Shown: positions 23,076 to 35,003, counted from the first letter of the stretch. The stretch: DNA of 64,000 nt from Adiantum capillus-veneris (GCA_014529385.2 CM043958.1:141338234-141402233), one strand, 5' to 3'. The notes: generated by a model not told the origin, from the sequence alone. Program-made: numbers and translations.

Positions 23076-24329
23076 GTAATTGCATTCTCATATACAATTA
23101 AAAAGCATATGCAGTTGTAGACAGACAAATTGATTGGTAACAAAAAATTAAACCATTTGTCAGTAATAAACATTAAATTGTAATATAATCAAATGCATAA
23201 ACAGTTGGGAAGGTAAAAAACTAAACAATTATGGGGTCGCTAATTTAATGGTCGAAAGGCAATAGAAATCGACTATTAATACCATGGGCAAACTTCTCAA
23301 TTTTCTCTGGTCATTTAAGTTGTTTGATCGCGAGAGCCAAGTATTTCATGTCCGAGGGCTGACTAGAGGCTATACCTAGAAGACCTTGTAGTTAAGCTAC
23401 GATAAAAGGAATTGCTCATGAAATCATCGCTTGACTTATTTCCTTTTCTTTGACCCCCCAAAGTCTTTTCACAGTGATTCCATTTTGATGTGTGTGCTTA
23501 TTTTGTATGCCTTGGGTTTTTTGCTTTTCAAGAAAAAGCACCCACATTGGAAACCTCTAGGGCTCTAGTACCATAGGCGATACATGTGAGTGAAGTACCA
23601 AATCAAGCAGAGATTTCTCTTTCTGCTTTAGATTTTACATTGTGGCACTTTGATTTTTTTAATTGTTTGTTCGTTTTCAACATTTTAATTTTGTAACTTT
23701 GGGGGTTCATATAACATTGTTACGCTCCCCGGGCTCATCACATTCGTAAACTCCCTTTATAATACTTAAGCTAAAGGTCAATAGGGACTAAGCCCACTAG
23801 AAAGCCCTAGTACATCGCACACAATGCTACCTAAATCAGATTAAGAACCTAAGTAACCATTGATTATTAGGAAGGCTTTCCCCATGGTATTAAAAGAAGA
23901 TCTGTAACGTCGAGCTTGATTAAACTAGCTTATTCGGACTGCTTGATTTTTAAACCTAGACAAGTGATTATGACAAAAAATTACATTGGATTTAATGTTT
24001 GGTATTAAGCAAATGCGTTGAATATTATGCTACCAATCGCAATTAAAGCAGAAAAACATAGATGCAAAAAAGATAAGGGACAATGCTAATGGACAAAAAA
24101 CACCTGTTTGTGTTGATGATCGTGCTTGGTTTGAAGACTGAACGAGAGAAAGATTCCATGAAGGTCCAAATCCTAACCACAGTAACACGTTCCTGTACAC
24201 ACGAGGAAACACAAAGAATACCTCTAGGAGGCACATCAGTAGGAAGAAAGAACTTTGCTAATCACTAAACTCTAAAACATAAACACTCTATCGTACTAAT
24301 CTTACCTACCCTCTATCACTCGAGTGATG
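23076..24329. other. noncoding stretch, nothing recognised
   Basis: AT-rich sequence without supported genes or repeats. Short open frames on both strands at 24030-24260 overlap each other and show no known motif. Confidence 0.5.
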
Positions 24330-24431
24330 AGGATCAAAGGTGTTTGATGACATAGGTTTTTGTTTCAGTGTACCGGATGTGAATGTGTAAGTCTGGCCAA
24401 TGTTTTGACTTTTATTGTGCATACTCGTTTG

Positions 24432-25518
24432 CTAATTGCTCTTGCTCTTTACTTTTTTTCTTTTTTGTGAATATAAGGCTTTATATATACATTCCCTAAG
24501 ATTGGTGATTGAGAGGTCAGGGAAAGAAGGGTAAGAGGGAAATAATTCAACGGGCTGACGTGAATGAAGACGTCCCCCCTTCCTTGGGTAGGTCATGCTG
24601 TTTGAAATGTGCTCGTCACCCTTTGAAACCAATTGCTCCAGTTGGTAATAGGTGAGGATTTTTGCCAGTAGTTTTCTATTACCTTAGGTGCCTCATCGAG
24701 TTGCAAGGGTGGTATGGTACTATCCCAGGATCAAACTTGAAGTGGTTCATCAGGTGATTCTTGAACACATGGGAGAAGTGATTTCCTTTGTAGCTTCATG
24801 GAGGTCCACTATTGTAGGTGGAGGGTGTGGAGAAGCTTTTACCTCTATGGATGCATTACATGAGGAGCTAGAAGCTTCGTGGGACTCCCCCCTTCCTGAG
24901 CTAAGTGGAACAAATCGTTCTTTCTTCGGTACCCAAACTAGCTTTGGAGCAGGTGTGTAGCATTCTGTGATCGTTGATTCATTTTGGAGCTACGGGATTG
25001 GGCTCACATAGGTCAGGTGACAAGTAAGAACACAATATACATTTGGGCACCCAGGTTTGATCATTTCCTTGATAGTAGCCTTGGGCTTCCAATAACCGTT
25101 TAGGAATCCACCGCCACGTTTCCTTACATTTTTTGGGGCGAGTGGGACTTTTCTTACAAGGCTTCTGTTTTTTAGCACTAGCCATGGTCGCTAAAGAAGC
25201 TTTAGGGACCCACTTGTATGTTTTCTTTGTTATATTAGGATGAGTCTTGTCAGAAGCTATATGCATTGCTTGTAGAATATTTAAGGGTACGGACATTTCA
25301 TCCCCCTCAGGTGTTACCCAGGTCGTCCCCCTGTTTCTCCAAGTGTCTATGGATGCTGCTAGGCGGACCCAATCCACATTGTCCGACTTAGTCATCCCAG
25401 GTAGTACATCCATATAAGGAGAATCTTCCCCAACATCAGTGTCCGCTTTACACGTGTAGAAATACTGCAATGGGGCCGAGTGAGTCTTACCAAATGGCGA
25501 GCTAACATTCCCGAGCAA
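24432..25518 (-). pseudogene. unknown protein relic with W-V/I-P-K repeats, followed by a polypurine tract
   Basis: The minus strand has one open stretch of 179 codons (24979-25518) with three tryptophan repeats: TYKWVPKASL, TWRWIPKRLL and TWVPKCI. After a stop and frame change a fourth follows, VWVPKKERFVPL near 24925. The lysine/cysteine-rich spacer KPCKKSPTRPKKCKE lies between them. WVPK words occur in linkers between Gag and protease of some plant copia elements, which suggests a retroelement origin, but I cannot prove it. Downstream the minus strand has AAGGAAGGGGGG at about 24573-24584, like a polypurine tract, then a TATATATAAAGCC box near 24485, as in an LTR. No protease or RT follows. 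It could be a non-autonomous LTR element. Confidence 0.35.
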
Positions 25519-26048
25519 AGAAAAAACCGAGCAACTTTCTCACAAACATTGAGGTTTGTTATTAGCAGCATCTCATGTGGCATTCTATCAATACTGGAAA
25601 CAGTCTGTGCCAGTTTAGATCTCAGTCCACTCCTCCTCATCAACTACGGACATAGCATCTGCACATACACACTATTATACACATCTACGCTAATTTTTTA
25701 TGTGTTATCTAGATCAATAATATCTAACAAAGAGTTGGGAGAGAGACTCAACTGTAGAACAAAGAGTTATCTAGACTCAACTGCAGAACAAAGAGTTGGA
25801 ACTTTTTAGAAAATTAGTAGGTTGATTTTTGACCGACTCGAGTTATAAGGAGTCCATTCAGTTTTCATAGAGATAATGAGGTCTACACTGAATATTAAAA
25901 ATGCAACTCCAACCCTTCTAGATTTCAGGGGAAGCAGTTCTTAAAGTGACTAGTGAAGCTTCCGGCAAGATTATTAATAAGTCCACATTTGAATATCCTT
26001 AGACATCAAACGCTGCATAGTCATAGTTGTAGAAGGGATTACTTGGAT

Positions 26049-26049
<1 letters not shown>
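25519..26049. other. noncoding stretch
   Basis: No gene is supported. A small direct repeat is visible at 25730-25800 (AACAAAGAGTT and CTCAACTG twice). Confidence 0.5.
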
Positions 26050-26094
<45 letters not shown>

Positions 26095-26206
26095 ATGCTA
26101 GTGGCATCAAACCTCGAAAAACTTAAAAAAAACCCTGAAACAGTTCGCACCTTGACTGTTTCAAGGCCTTTTTTTTAGTTTATGGAGGCTTCATGCCACT
26201 ACCATG

Positions 26207-26263
<57 letters not shown>
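26050..26263. mobile_element. fold-back element with (GA)n and (CT)n ends
   Basis: (GA)n at 26050-26090 and (CT)n at 26211-26263 bound an inverted repeat of about 54 bp per arm. The left arm, 26091-26144, has ACATGCTAGTGGCATCAAAC, an A-rich run, then CTGAAACAGT. The right arm, 26155-26210, read backwards, has GCATGGTAGTGGCATGAAGC, an A-rich run, then TTGAAACAGT. The centre is about 10 bp. No coding capacity is present. Its arms and core recur elsewhere (31301-31410, 33716-33769, 37024-37262), so it is one member of a repeated family. Confidence 0.65.
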
Positions 26264-26266
<3 letters not shown>

Positions 26267-26487
26267 CGTTTTTTGACCTAGTAGACAACAGTTCACTCTT
26301 TTGACCATAACTTGCTCATCCGAACTCCGATTTAGGTGATCTATAGCCTCAATCGAAGAGCACAAAGCCCTCTACGCATTGATGTAAGGACATAATTTTT
26401 TTGTGTAATGGAAGGCTTTGCTGTAATAGCATCTCAGAACTGAAAAAACTGTCAAAACTTTGCGTTTTTGTTGCCGACTTGAAGGCA

Positions 26488-27420
26488 ATGTCAGACAAAA
26501 ATCGCAAGGGTGGAAAAGCCACACTCTCCATGGAGAATGATGCAAAATCTCCAAGGAATTTGGATGCTAATCCAACCACATCATCTACAACAACGGAAGC
26601 AATGATCATGGCTTACTTGATCTCGTTACAAGAAACCATCAACAAACAAGGTGAAGAGTTGCGCGCACTTGCAATGGAGAATGGTTCTTTAAGAGTTCTC
26701 ATTGTGGAGAATGAGCACCTCAAGAAGGTTCTTGAAATGCAAACAACACGCTTGATGCATCTTGAGAATGAAGTTTAAGAATGTAAACGCTCTCTTGTTG
26801 ACATGAATGTATTGAAAGAGCGCTTGAGCAAAGTTGAGAGTGATCATGTATTGAAAGAGGAAACAATAGATACAATACAACATGATGTATGTGAGATGAG
26901 AAATGCATCCAAATCATGGGCTGATATATGTAAGGATAATGTGGTTTCTACATCTCCTATCACACAAGCCGTTGTCCAAGCAAAGAATGTAGAGAATGTG
27001 GACACTCAAGAATTGCACGAACGACAAAAACGCTCAAAGAACATCGTCATTCGTGGAATCAAGGAGGAAAGCATGGAAACACCCCAATCTCTTGCAGTTG
27101 CTATTGAAGAGTTTTTTGCTACACACTTTGGCATGTCAGGAATCATGGCTTATGGTGCACATCGAGTTGGAAAACAAGGAGTTCCTCGCTCGGGAGAAAG
27201 ACCTATTGTATGTACCATGGCTGATGAGGTAAAGAGAAAGATCATCCTTGACAATGGTTGGATCTACCTCAAAGGAACAGGTTGTAATGTATATGAGGAT
27301 CGCACTCTTATGCAACAAAATGTACGTCGCAAAGCATATGAGGAAAGAAGCAAGAAGGTTAAGGTATCACCTCAAGAAGAAAAGCCACTTAAGGAGGATG
27401 CAAGTCCACCCAACAAATAG
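26488..27420 (+). pseudogene. LINE ORF1 protein (coiled coil plus RRM-like domain), one stop
   Basis: This is an RNA-binding chaperone-like protein of the LINE ribonucleoprotein. The chosen ATG opens MSDKNRKGGKATLS. Residues about 35-130 are heptad-rich and charged (QETINKQGEELRALAMENGS, NEHLKKVLEMQT), predicting a coiled coil. The second half has the L1 ORF1 RRM-like pattern: RSKNIVIRGIKEESM, GAHRVGKQG, RPIVCTMADEVKRKIIL and LKGTGCNVYEDRT. The length is 310 codons. A single in-frame TAA at 26776-26778 interrupts the coiled coil, and the same frame continues on both sides. It could come from one C-to-T change of a Gln codon. ORF2 starts 6 bp after the stop. Confidence 0.8.
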
Positions 27421-27426
27421 GGACAC

Positions 27427-30400
27427 ATGATCTATGAGACCAACTCACGCTTGCGAATAAGCTTTTAGAATTGTAACGGGTATCCATGGAATGCGGGAAT
27501 TGGCATTGATGAGCTTACCAATGACTCCGATGTGATACTTCTTGTCGAAACATGGGAGCATGATGCGCAACGAATTCTTGGATTTGACAAATACGATGTG
27601 CATTCTTTGATGTGGGCCAAAAATGCAAAGCAACGAAGAGGACAAGGAGGCGTAGCATGTATGACCAAAAAGGGTTTGAAAGATGTTTCCATTGTCAAAG
27701 AAGATAAGTATAAATGCTACTTATGGCTGAAAATCAGCCCACCAAATGGTCAAGTCATGTTTGTGGCCGGTTGCTACATTCCTCACTATGACTCCAACTT
27801 TTATGCTTGCTTGAATATGGATAGAGATCAGCCCTTTGTTGAACTAGAGGAAGACATTTCTCATTACAAGGATCAAGGTGAAGTCATTGTTTTTAAAGAC
27901 ATGAATGCTCGCACAAATATGTTACAACACGACACACAACAAGTAGACATGCCGCATGTCTCAAGAAGAATGGATGACTCATACATGTATAATCGAAGTT
28001 CTAATGATGCAAAAGAATTGGATCACTATGGAAAGTCACTTCTACATATGTGCAATAGTACCGGAATGCTCATTGCAAATGGTGTATCTCTATGGCAAGG
28101 CACCAATGACTGTACATGTAGAAAGCACAACGGTGCTAGCGTGATTGACTATATGTTGTTCTCGGAAGCCGCTCTAGAATGCATACAAAGCTTTACACTT
28201 GGTGAATGGAATCCGGAATGGGATCATAGGATGTTATGTATTGACCTCAAGTGTGGTAAACGGCCCGAGCATGTAGCCTCCAATCATGATGTGAATCATT
28301 TGTACCTACGTCTAGACCTCAAACGAGCACTTATATATGCTGATATGGTGGACCAAATGTTAAGCATGATAGAGCATCAAGAGAGCCCAACATTAGAATG
28401 CAAGTGGAAAGTTTTCAAAGAAGTAATTTTCTCTTGTGCGAAGGAATGCTTTTCGGTGAAACACATGTCTTGCAAAAGGTCTAAGAAGGGTAGCACCAAG
28501 AAGAAATGGTTTGACATGGAATGTAGTCAAGCCCGAAAACACTTGCTAAGATTGGATGCAATCAAAGACAAGGAAGTTTACTTGGAATGTTCACACACAT
28601 ACAAAGCACTTGTTCAAAAGAAGAGGAGAAGGTGGGAAGTCGAAAAACAACTTCTTTTAGCACAAGAGAAAGCACATGCATGTGGCAAGTTTTGGCAAAA
28701 TCTAAAAGGCAAGCGCGTTGAGAGCTTTGGTGACTTGACTCTTGAGGATATGTATATGCATTGTAAGAACCTCTATGAGCAACCCAATGTTGATAAGATG
28801 GAGTGTTGTAGCTCCCTTCCGTTTATGTCTCCCTTCTTTACCATTGAAGATGTATGCCGCGCGCTTGAGAAACTTGCTACTCGCAAGGCAGGTGACCTTC
28901 AAGGTGTCAAGGCTGAAATGATTAAATGGACGAGCAAGAAAACACGATATTGGATATGCGATATGTTTAACCTTGCACTTCAGTATGGCATGCCTCATGA
29001 TTGGAGTGCAAATTGGATCAAACCTTTGCACAAAGGAGGAGATGTAAACAATGTGAACAACTATCGCACTATAATGGTTGGTTCTTTGATGGCAAAGTTA
29101 TTTGGATGTATCATGGAGATGAAGATAAGTGAATGGGCTGAAAAGAATGGCAAACGTGCACTTGGCCAAGCAGGTTTTTGAAAGCATCATAGAACTATTG
29201 ATCACCTTGTCACTCTTCGAGTTCTTATGGAAGCGTCTCGATTAAAAGGAAAAAAGTTGTATTGTTGCTTTGTGGATTTCAAGAAAGCTTTTGACATGGT
29301 ACCGCGAGGAAATCTTTGGAGACGTATGCAAAGCCTTCAAGTGCCGAGAGAATTTATGCATGCAGTCTTTCGCATCTACCAAAAAGTGATATGTCGATTA
29401 CCTATGGGAGATGGAATTTCAGAATTTTTTGCAAGCACTATTGGTGTCAAACAAGGATGCCCACTTTCCCCAACCCTCTTTGGGCTACTCATTGATGAAT
29501 TGGAATGCATGGTTCTTGACTTTATGCAGCAAGAAGGCATAGAAGAGGTTAAGATCGGAAATGCGGTGATCATGCTTTTGCTTTATGCCGATGATGTAGT
29601 GCTCTTGGCACATACCTTAGAAGATGCACAAAAGCTTATGAGTGTCTTGGAATGCTTTTGCCTACATAGCGGGCTGATCGTGAATGGATCCAAAACCAAG
29701 GTTATGCTTGTAAAGACCCTCAATGATGAAAATCCATGCATTGTATACAACAATGAGAAACTTGAAGTGGTAGATCACTTCAAGTACCTTGGCCTTGAGG
29801 TTCCATCCAATCATAAATGGAAGGATTGTGCAATGCGTCGCTTGGAAGCCGGAAAGAGGGCCTATTATGCATTTGAGAACATGTGCAATGCAGGAGAGAT
29901 CAAGTGTTGGGCTCTCAAAAAGTACCTCTTTGACACATTGGTGACATCGGTGCTTCTTTATGGAGTGAGGTGTGGGGTGGAAGCATCGGGAAGTCTACTT
30001 GGAAAGAGTTTGAGAATGTCCAAAAGCGTTTTCTCACCAACTTTCTCCAAGTCAAGACACAAACACCCTACATGCTCTTACTTCTTGAGTCCGGATTGCT
30101 TCCCATTGAGGTCTTGGACATGCAAAAGGTTGTGGAGTACATGCGTAAGACACAACGTAGCCCTTTGCATCGACTTCCTAGAATCGCATATGAAGCAAGT
30201 CAAATGGTTCAAAAGACATGCAAGAGCAAAATACTAAGTTCGGGGTGGATGCTTGATATCAAGAAATGGTTTGGAAGATGGATGCATGTCACTTGGTCAA
30301 GGATGCGTCGATCGACTCCCAAGTTAATGAGGCCTTCTTACAACGCCAATGTATCATGGCTTGGGAGAAATCCGGAGGTTCTCGCTTCAGCCATTACACC

Positions 30401-30784
30401 ACACATGTTACCCCAAACTACAAATCTCTCTTCTTCTTGGAACGAGGTAACCGAACCCATTCCTCCATCCTTGAGCCCATCCCGTTGAGTGCGATCCGCA
30501 CCATTGCCTCCATTCGTCTTAGCTCCCATTCTCTACGCTGCGAGACAGGACGTTGGGCACTGGCGAGGAGTGTCATCGACTTTGCACCTTATGCCCTCGT
30601 CAAGTGCGAGAGAGTGAGTACCACACACTACTTGAGTGCTCAGCTTTTGACCACATTAGGTCCTCTTTTCCCCATATATTCAACCATGATCTCTCCCTAC
30701 ATACCTTCCTCTCCCAACCATGATGTGGACTCTCTATTGCGACGCTCATTTCAGCCATTTTTGAGCATCGAAAGTCACTTATGA
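27427..30784 (+). pseudogene. LINE ORF2 protein: APE endonuclease and reverse transcriptase, with two stops and frameshifts
   Basis: This protein would nick target DNA and copy the LINE RNA there. The ATG at 27427 is followed by LRISF-stop-NCNG; the stop at 27466 stands where a Trp is usual (SWNCNG). Endonuclease words: VILLVETWEHD, FKDMNARTN (usual GDFNART), GASVIDYMLFS and WDHRMLCIDL. Reverse transcriptase: FVDFKKAFDMVPR, GVKQGCPLSPTLFG and the catalytic YADD at 29584-29595, then NGSKTKVM. A second stop, TGA at 29179, stands where an Arg is usual (QAGFRKHH). One base appears lost near 29966, and the frame changes again near 30265. The C-terminal end has IRLSSHSLRCETGRWA. Apart from these few changes the frame is open for over 3 kb, so decay is recent. 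Confidence 0.9.
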
Positions 30785-30868
30785 ACTCCACTCACACCAC
30801 GTGACATGTTCATTTGGTCCCATAGGTCATATTTGACCTCCCAGGACGATAATAGAACTATCTATCTA

Positions 30869-30909
<41 letters not shown>

Positions 30910-31060
30910 TGTAGATGATTTGAGAAACCTCTCTCTCTCTACCAAACATAAATTGGTAGTTTGATCATGTCACTACCATGTCGTCTAGTGTGCGAGAAAA
31001 GTGTGCCTCAGCTTATCCTTGAGCCGCTTTTATCACTTGTTTCTGTCACAAATGTTTTAG

Positions 31061-31252
31061 GTAAGCACTCGATGTTGGAAAATGAAAATATCCAGTTAAA
31101 GAAAGGGGGAGAAGGAGAAAATGCACTTGAAAAATTCATGAAATAAGAGTTAAATTGTGAAAAATATATGCTATTTGGAAAAATTTCTTATTTGAATCTA
31201 CATAAATTGAAATTTGTACGTTTGTGAAATTGATTTTCCCCGAACACTGATG

Positions 31253-31305
<53 letters not shown>

Positions 31306-31632
31306 GGACTGCACATGAGTTGAGAAACATCTCTCTCTCTCTAGAAAAAAAAACATAATGGAAACAGTCTACGCCGCGTAGAAATAGTCCGTGTCGCCAC
31401 GGACTGTTTCTAGTAGGTTTATTTTTTAGTTTTTGGGTGAGCATTGGATCTTGAAAATTCAAAATAGCTAGTTAAACAGAGGGGAAGAAGGAGAAAATCC
31501 GCTTGGAAAATTCATGAAAATAGTTAAATTGAAAAAAATGTACGTTATTTGAGAAAATTTTCTATTTGAATATACCATAGAGGGAAATTTGTACGTTTGT
31601 GAAATTGATTTTTCTGCACTGATGCCGACACT
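31061..31632. repeat. pair of about 190-bp direct repeats inside the duplicated unit
   Basis: 31061-31257 and 31437-31632 are diverged direct copies (ATTCATGAAA.TA.AGTTAAATTG, AATTTGTACGTTTGTGAAAT, ACTGATGCCGAC), with a (CT)n tract and a hairpin between them. They recur in copy B at about 34229-34424 and 34588-34785. No coding content. Confidence 0.85.
31256..31410. repeat. (CT)n tract followed by A-rich run and GAAACAGTC hairpin module (copy A)
   Basis: (CT)n at 31256-31301, then TAGAAAAAAAAACATAATGG, then GAAACAGTCTACGCCGCG and, at 31381-31410, a hairpin GAAATAGTCCGTG-tcgc-CACGGACTGTTTC. The same arrangement is at about 34425-34561 in copy B, with a shorter CT tract. Confidence 0.75.
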
Positions 31633-31852
31633 CCTGCTCTCACTCTCTCTTTTTAATAATTCCAGAAGTGTTAATCATTCACTTTAGTAAATACGTTATT
31701 CAAGGCAAGAATACTTTAAAATGCTGTCATGGAATTACAATACCAGCTGATAAAGAGAAGAAGCCCTCCAACTGAACTCTAAAAATATTATTGCACAGAT
31801 CAGTATCAAAACTGTTAGGAATTGCATCCTAAAGACTCTGCAGTGCCTTGAC

Positions 31853-32568
31853 TTAACGTTGCTTGGACACACCAACTGTCCTCCCCTGCCTTCCAGTTGT
31901 TTTTGTGTGCTGACCACATCGCACGCGCAAGCCCCAATAACGACGAAGACCACGGTGGTTCCTGATCTTTTGCAGCCTTTCCAGGTCATCTCTCAACTTC
32001 ATATCAAGTTGATTAGGCTATGGTCATGTGAGGCTTAGTTTCCACAGACAACGGCCGACCAAGCCTGATAGCACGCAGCTTTCCATTGGCATAGCGTTGT
32101 GAGAATTTGTAACTATGCCTTTTTTGGCATAGTTTTCAAACTAAGCCCGTTGCGTGCCGGTGAGTTCTCCTTTTCTCTCCCCAGTCTGTGCCTCACACTC
32201 CCTCTCACTACCGGCTGCTTCTCGTCACCCTCTGAGCTGCAGTACCTGCTGCGGTCAGATGCTGTCACGAATTACCAAAAACTAAGCCTCGGGTGACCAT
32301 GCTCTTAGACACGAGTTGAGAAAATTGGCCATCCTTCTAATCTTTCTTCCTGCTCAAGAACCAGTGAGGAATCTTGAACTCACGAGGATTGGCAACGATA
32401 AACATCAGGTTTTCAAGCTCTTGAGCAGACAGCTCTCTTGTTCATGTCTACAACCGCTTTCTTGTAGACAAGGTTAGCAAAACGTCGGCCGATACTCTTA
32501 ATAGATGTTAAAGCAAAAATGATCTTCTGCCGTCCATCCACTTTGGTGCTGAGAACATGCAAAATGTG
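31853..32568 (-). pseudogene. RPS18: RPS18 retropseudogene (copy A), split by a MITE
   Basis: Dead copy of cytosolic 40S ribosomal protein S18 (uS13 family). On the minus strand: [46 protein letters not shown], then after a frameshift [31 protein letters not shown]-stop-KDGQFSQLVS. After the 289-bp insertion: [40 protein letters not shown] and [13 protein letters not shown]-stop at 31853. It has no introns, and about the first ten residues are lost where the copy abuts (CT)n at 32569. It keeps a possible 3' UTR (31655-31852). It also has a TAG and a small deletion after NKRA. A LINE-made, 5'-truncated retrocopy fits best. Confidence 0.92.
32016..32304. mobile_element. Tourist/PIF-Harbinger-like MITE in RPS18 pseudogene (copy A)
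   Basis: 289 bp flanked by TTA at 32013-32015 and 32305-32307, the target duplication typical of PIF/Harbinger. The ends are inverted: GGCTATGGTCATGTGAGGCT at the left, and GAGCATGGTCACCCGAGGCT read inward from the right, followed by TAGTTT in both. Removing it with one TTA restores the S18 frame (LVS-NQLDMKL). It has no coding capacity; the short plus-strand open frame inside is not a gene. Confidence 0.85.
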
Positions 32569-32625
32569 TTCTCTCTCTCTCTCTCTAAAAAAAATAAAAA
32601 AAGCTGGAAACAGTCCACGCCGGCG
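32569..32625. repeat. short (CT)n, A-rich run and half palindrome GGAAACAGTCCACGCC
   Basis: Between the RPS18 5' break and 32625: CT tract, about 20 A-rich bases, then GGAAACAGTCCACGCCGGCG at 32606-32625, which is the left half of the hairpin at 33716-33769. The copy B equivalent is at 35720-35778. Confidence 0.75.
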
Positions 32626-32780
32626 CACGAGTGATCTTATCAGTGGATAATGAATGGATCTGGCTTGGAGGGTAGAGTCAGTGACAAGAGATTTGCAACA
32701 GGTGTCAATGCTACACTCAATCGATGGTGGATGTCTCGAGGGCACATGTATCCACTTTCTTTTGGATGCTGTGGGCAGGC

Positions 32781-33715
<935 letters not shown>

Positions 33716-33769
33716 AAAAAACTACTGGAAACAGTCCACGCCGGCGCGGACTGTTTCCAGTAGTTTTTT
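33716..33769. other. perfect 22-bp stem hairpin (copy A)
   Basis: The left arm ends ACTACTGGAAACAGTCC at 33737. The loop is ACGCCGGCGC (33738-33747). The right arm is GGACTGTTTCCAGTAGT plus Ts to 33769. The arms pair perfectly over 22 bp. A (GA)n tract follows 15 bp later. Confidence 0.9.
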
Positions 33770-34419
33770 GTAGTGTTTGGACGGGAGAGAGAGAGAGAGA
33801 TCTCTCCCTACATACCTTCCTCTCCCAACCATGATGTGGACTCTCCCTACATACCTTCCTCTCCCAACCATGATCTCTCCCTACATACCTTCCTCTCCCA
33901 ACCATGATGTGGACTCTCTATTGCGACGCTCATTTCAGCCATTTTTGAGCATCGAGAGTCACTTATGAACTCCACTCACACCACGTGACATGTTCATTTG
34001 GTCCCATAGGTCATATTTGACCTCCCAGGACGATAATAGAACTATCTATCTATCTATCTCTCTCTCTCTCTCAAGTTTGTAGATGATTTGAGAAACCTCT
34101 CTCTCTCTACCAAACATAAATTGGTAGTTTGATCATGTCACTACCATGTCGTCTAGTGTGTGAGAAAAGTGTGCCTCAGCTTATCCTTGAGCCGCTTTTA
34201 TCACTTGTTTCTCTCACAAATGTTTTAGGTAAGCACTCGATGTTGGAAAATGAAAATATCCAGTTAAAGAAAGGGGGAGAAGGAGAAAATGCACTTGAAA
34301 AATTCATGAAATAAGAGTTAAATTGTGAAAAATATATGCTATTTGGAAAAATTTCTTATTTGATCTACATAAATTGAAATTTGTACGTTTGTGAAATTGA
34401 TTTTCCCCGAACACTGATG

Positions 34420-34456
<37 letters not shown>

Positions 34457-35003
34457 GGACTGCACATGAGTTGAGAAACATCTCTCTCTCTCTAGAAAAA
34501 AAAACATAATGGAAACAGTCTACGCCGCGTCGAAATAGTCCGTGTTGCCACGGACTGTTTTTAGTAGGTTTATTTTTTAGTTTTTGGGTGAGCATTGGAT
34601 CTTGAAAATTCAAAATAGCTAGTTAAACAGAGGGGAAGAAGGAGAAAATCCGCTTGGAAAATTCATGAAAATAGTTAAATTGAAAAAAATGTACGTTATT
34701 TGAGAAAATTTTCTATTTGAATATACCATAGAGGAAAATTTGTACGTTTGTGAAATTGATTTTTCTGCACTGATGCCGACACTCCTGCTCTCACTCTCTC
34801 TTTTTAATAATTCCAGAAGTGTTAATCATTCACTTTAGTAAATACGTTATTCAAGGCAAGAATACTTTAAAATGCTGTCATGGAATTACAATACCAGCTG
34901 ATAAAGAGAAGAAGCCCTCCAACTGAACTCTAAAAATATTATTGCACAGATCAGTATCAAAACTGTTAGGAATTGCATCCTAAAGACTCTGCAGTGCCTT
35001 GAC

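Larger units (their letters stand above)
26268..30903 (+). mobile_element. LINE (non-LTR retrotransposon), nearly full length
   Basis: The element has a 5' untranslated part (26268-26487), ORF1 (26488-27420), ORF2 with endonuclease and reverse transcriptase (27427-30784) and a 3' end running into a (TATC)n(TC)n tail at 30857-30903. There is no long terminal repeat. The ORF1/ORF2 plan with an APE-type endonuclease is that of L1-like LINEs; the exact clade is not assigned. Target duplications were not found, and the fold-back element lies directly upstream. The last about 220 bp are repeated at 33800-34080 by the tandem duplication. Confidence 0.85.

Noticed and set aside
27956-28144. Extra short frames inside the LINE ORF2
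   Set aside because: They overlap the endonuclease domain in another frame.
32016-32304. Intron in RPS18
   Set aside because: Inverted ends and exact TTA duplications fit an inserted MITE, and the frame is restored by removing the insert plus one TTA. No convincing splice sites fit both edges.
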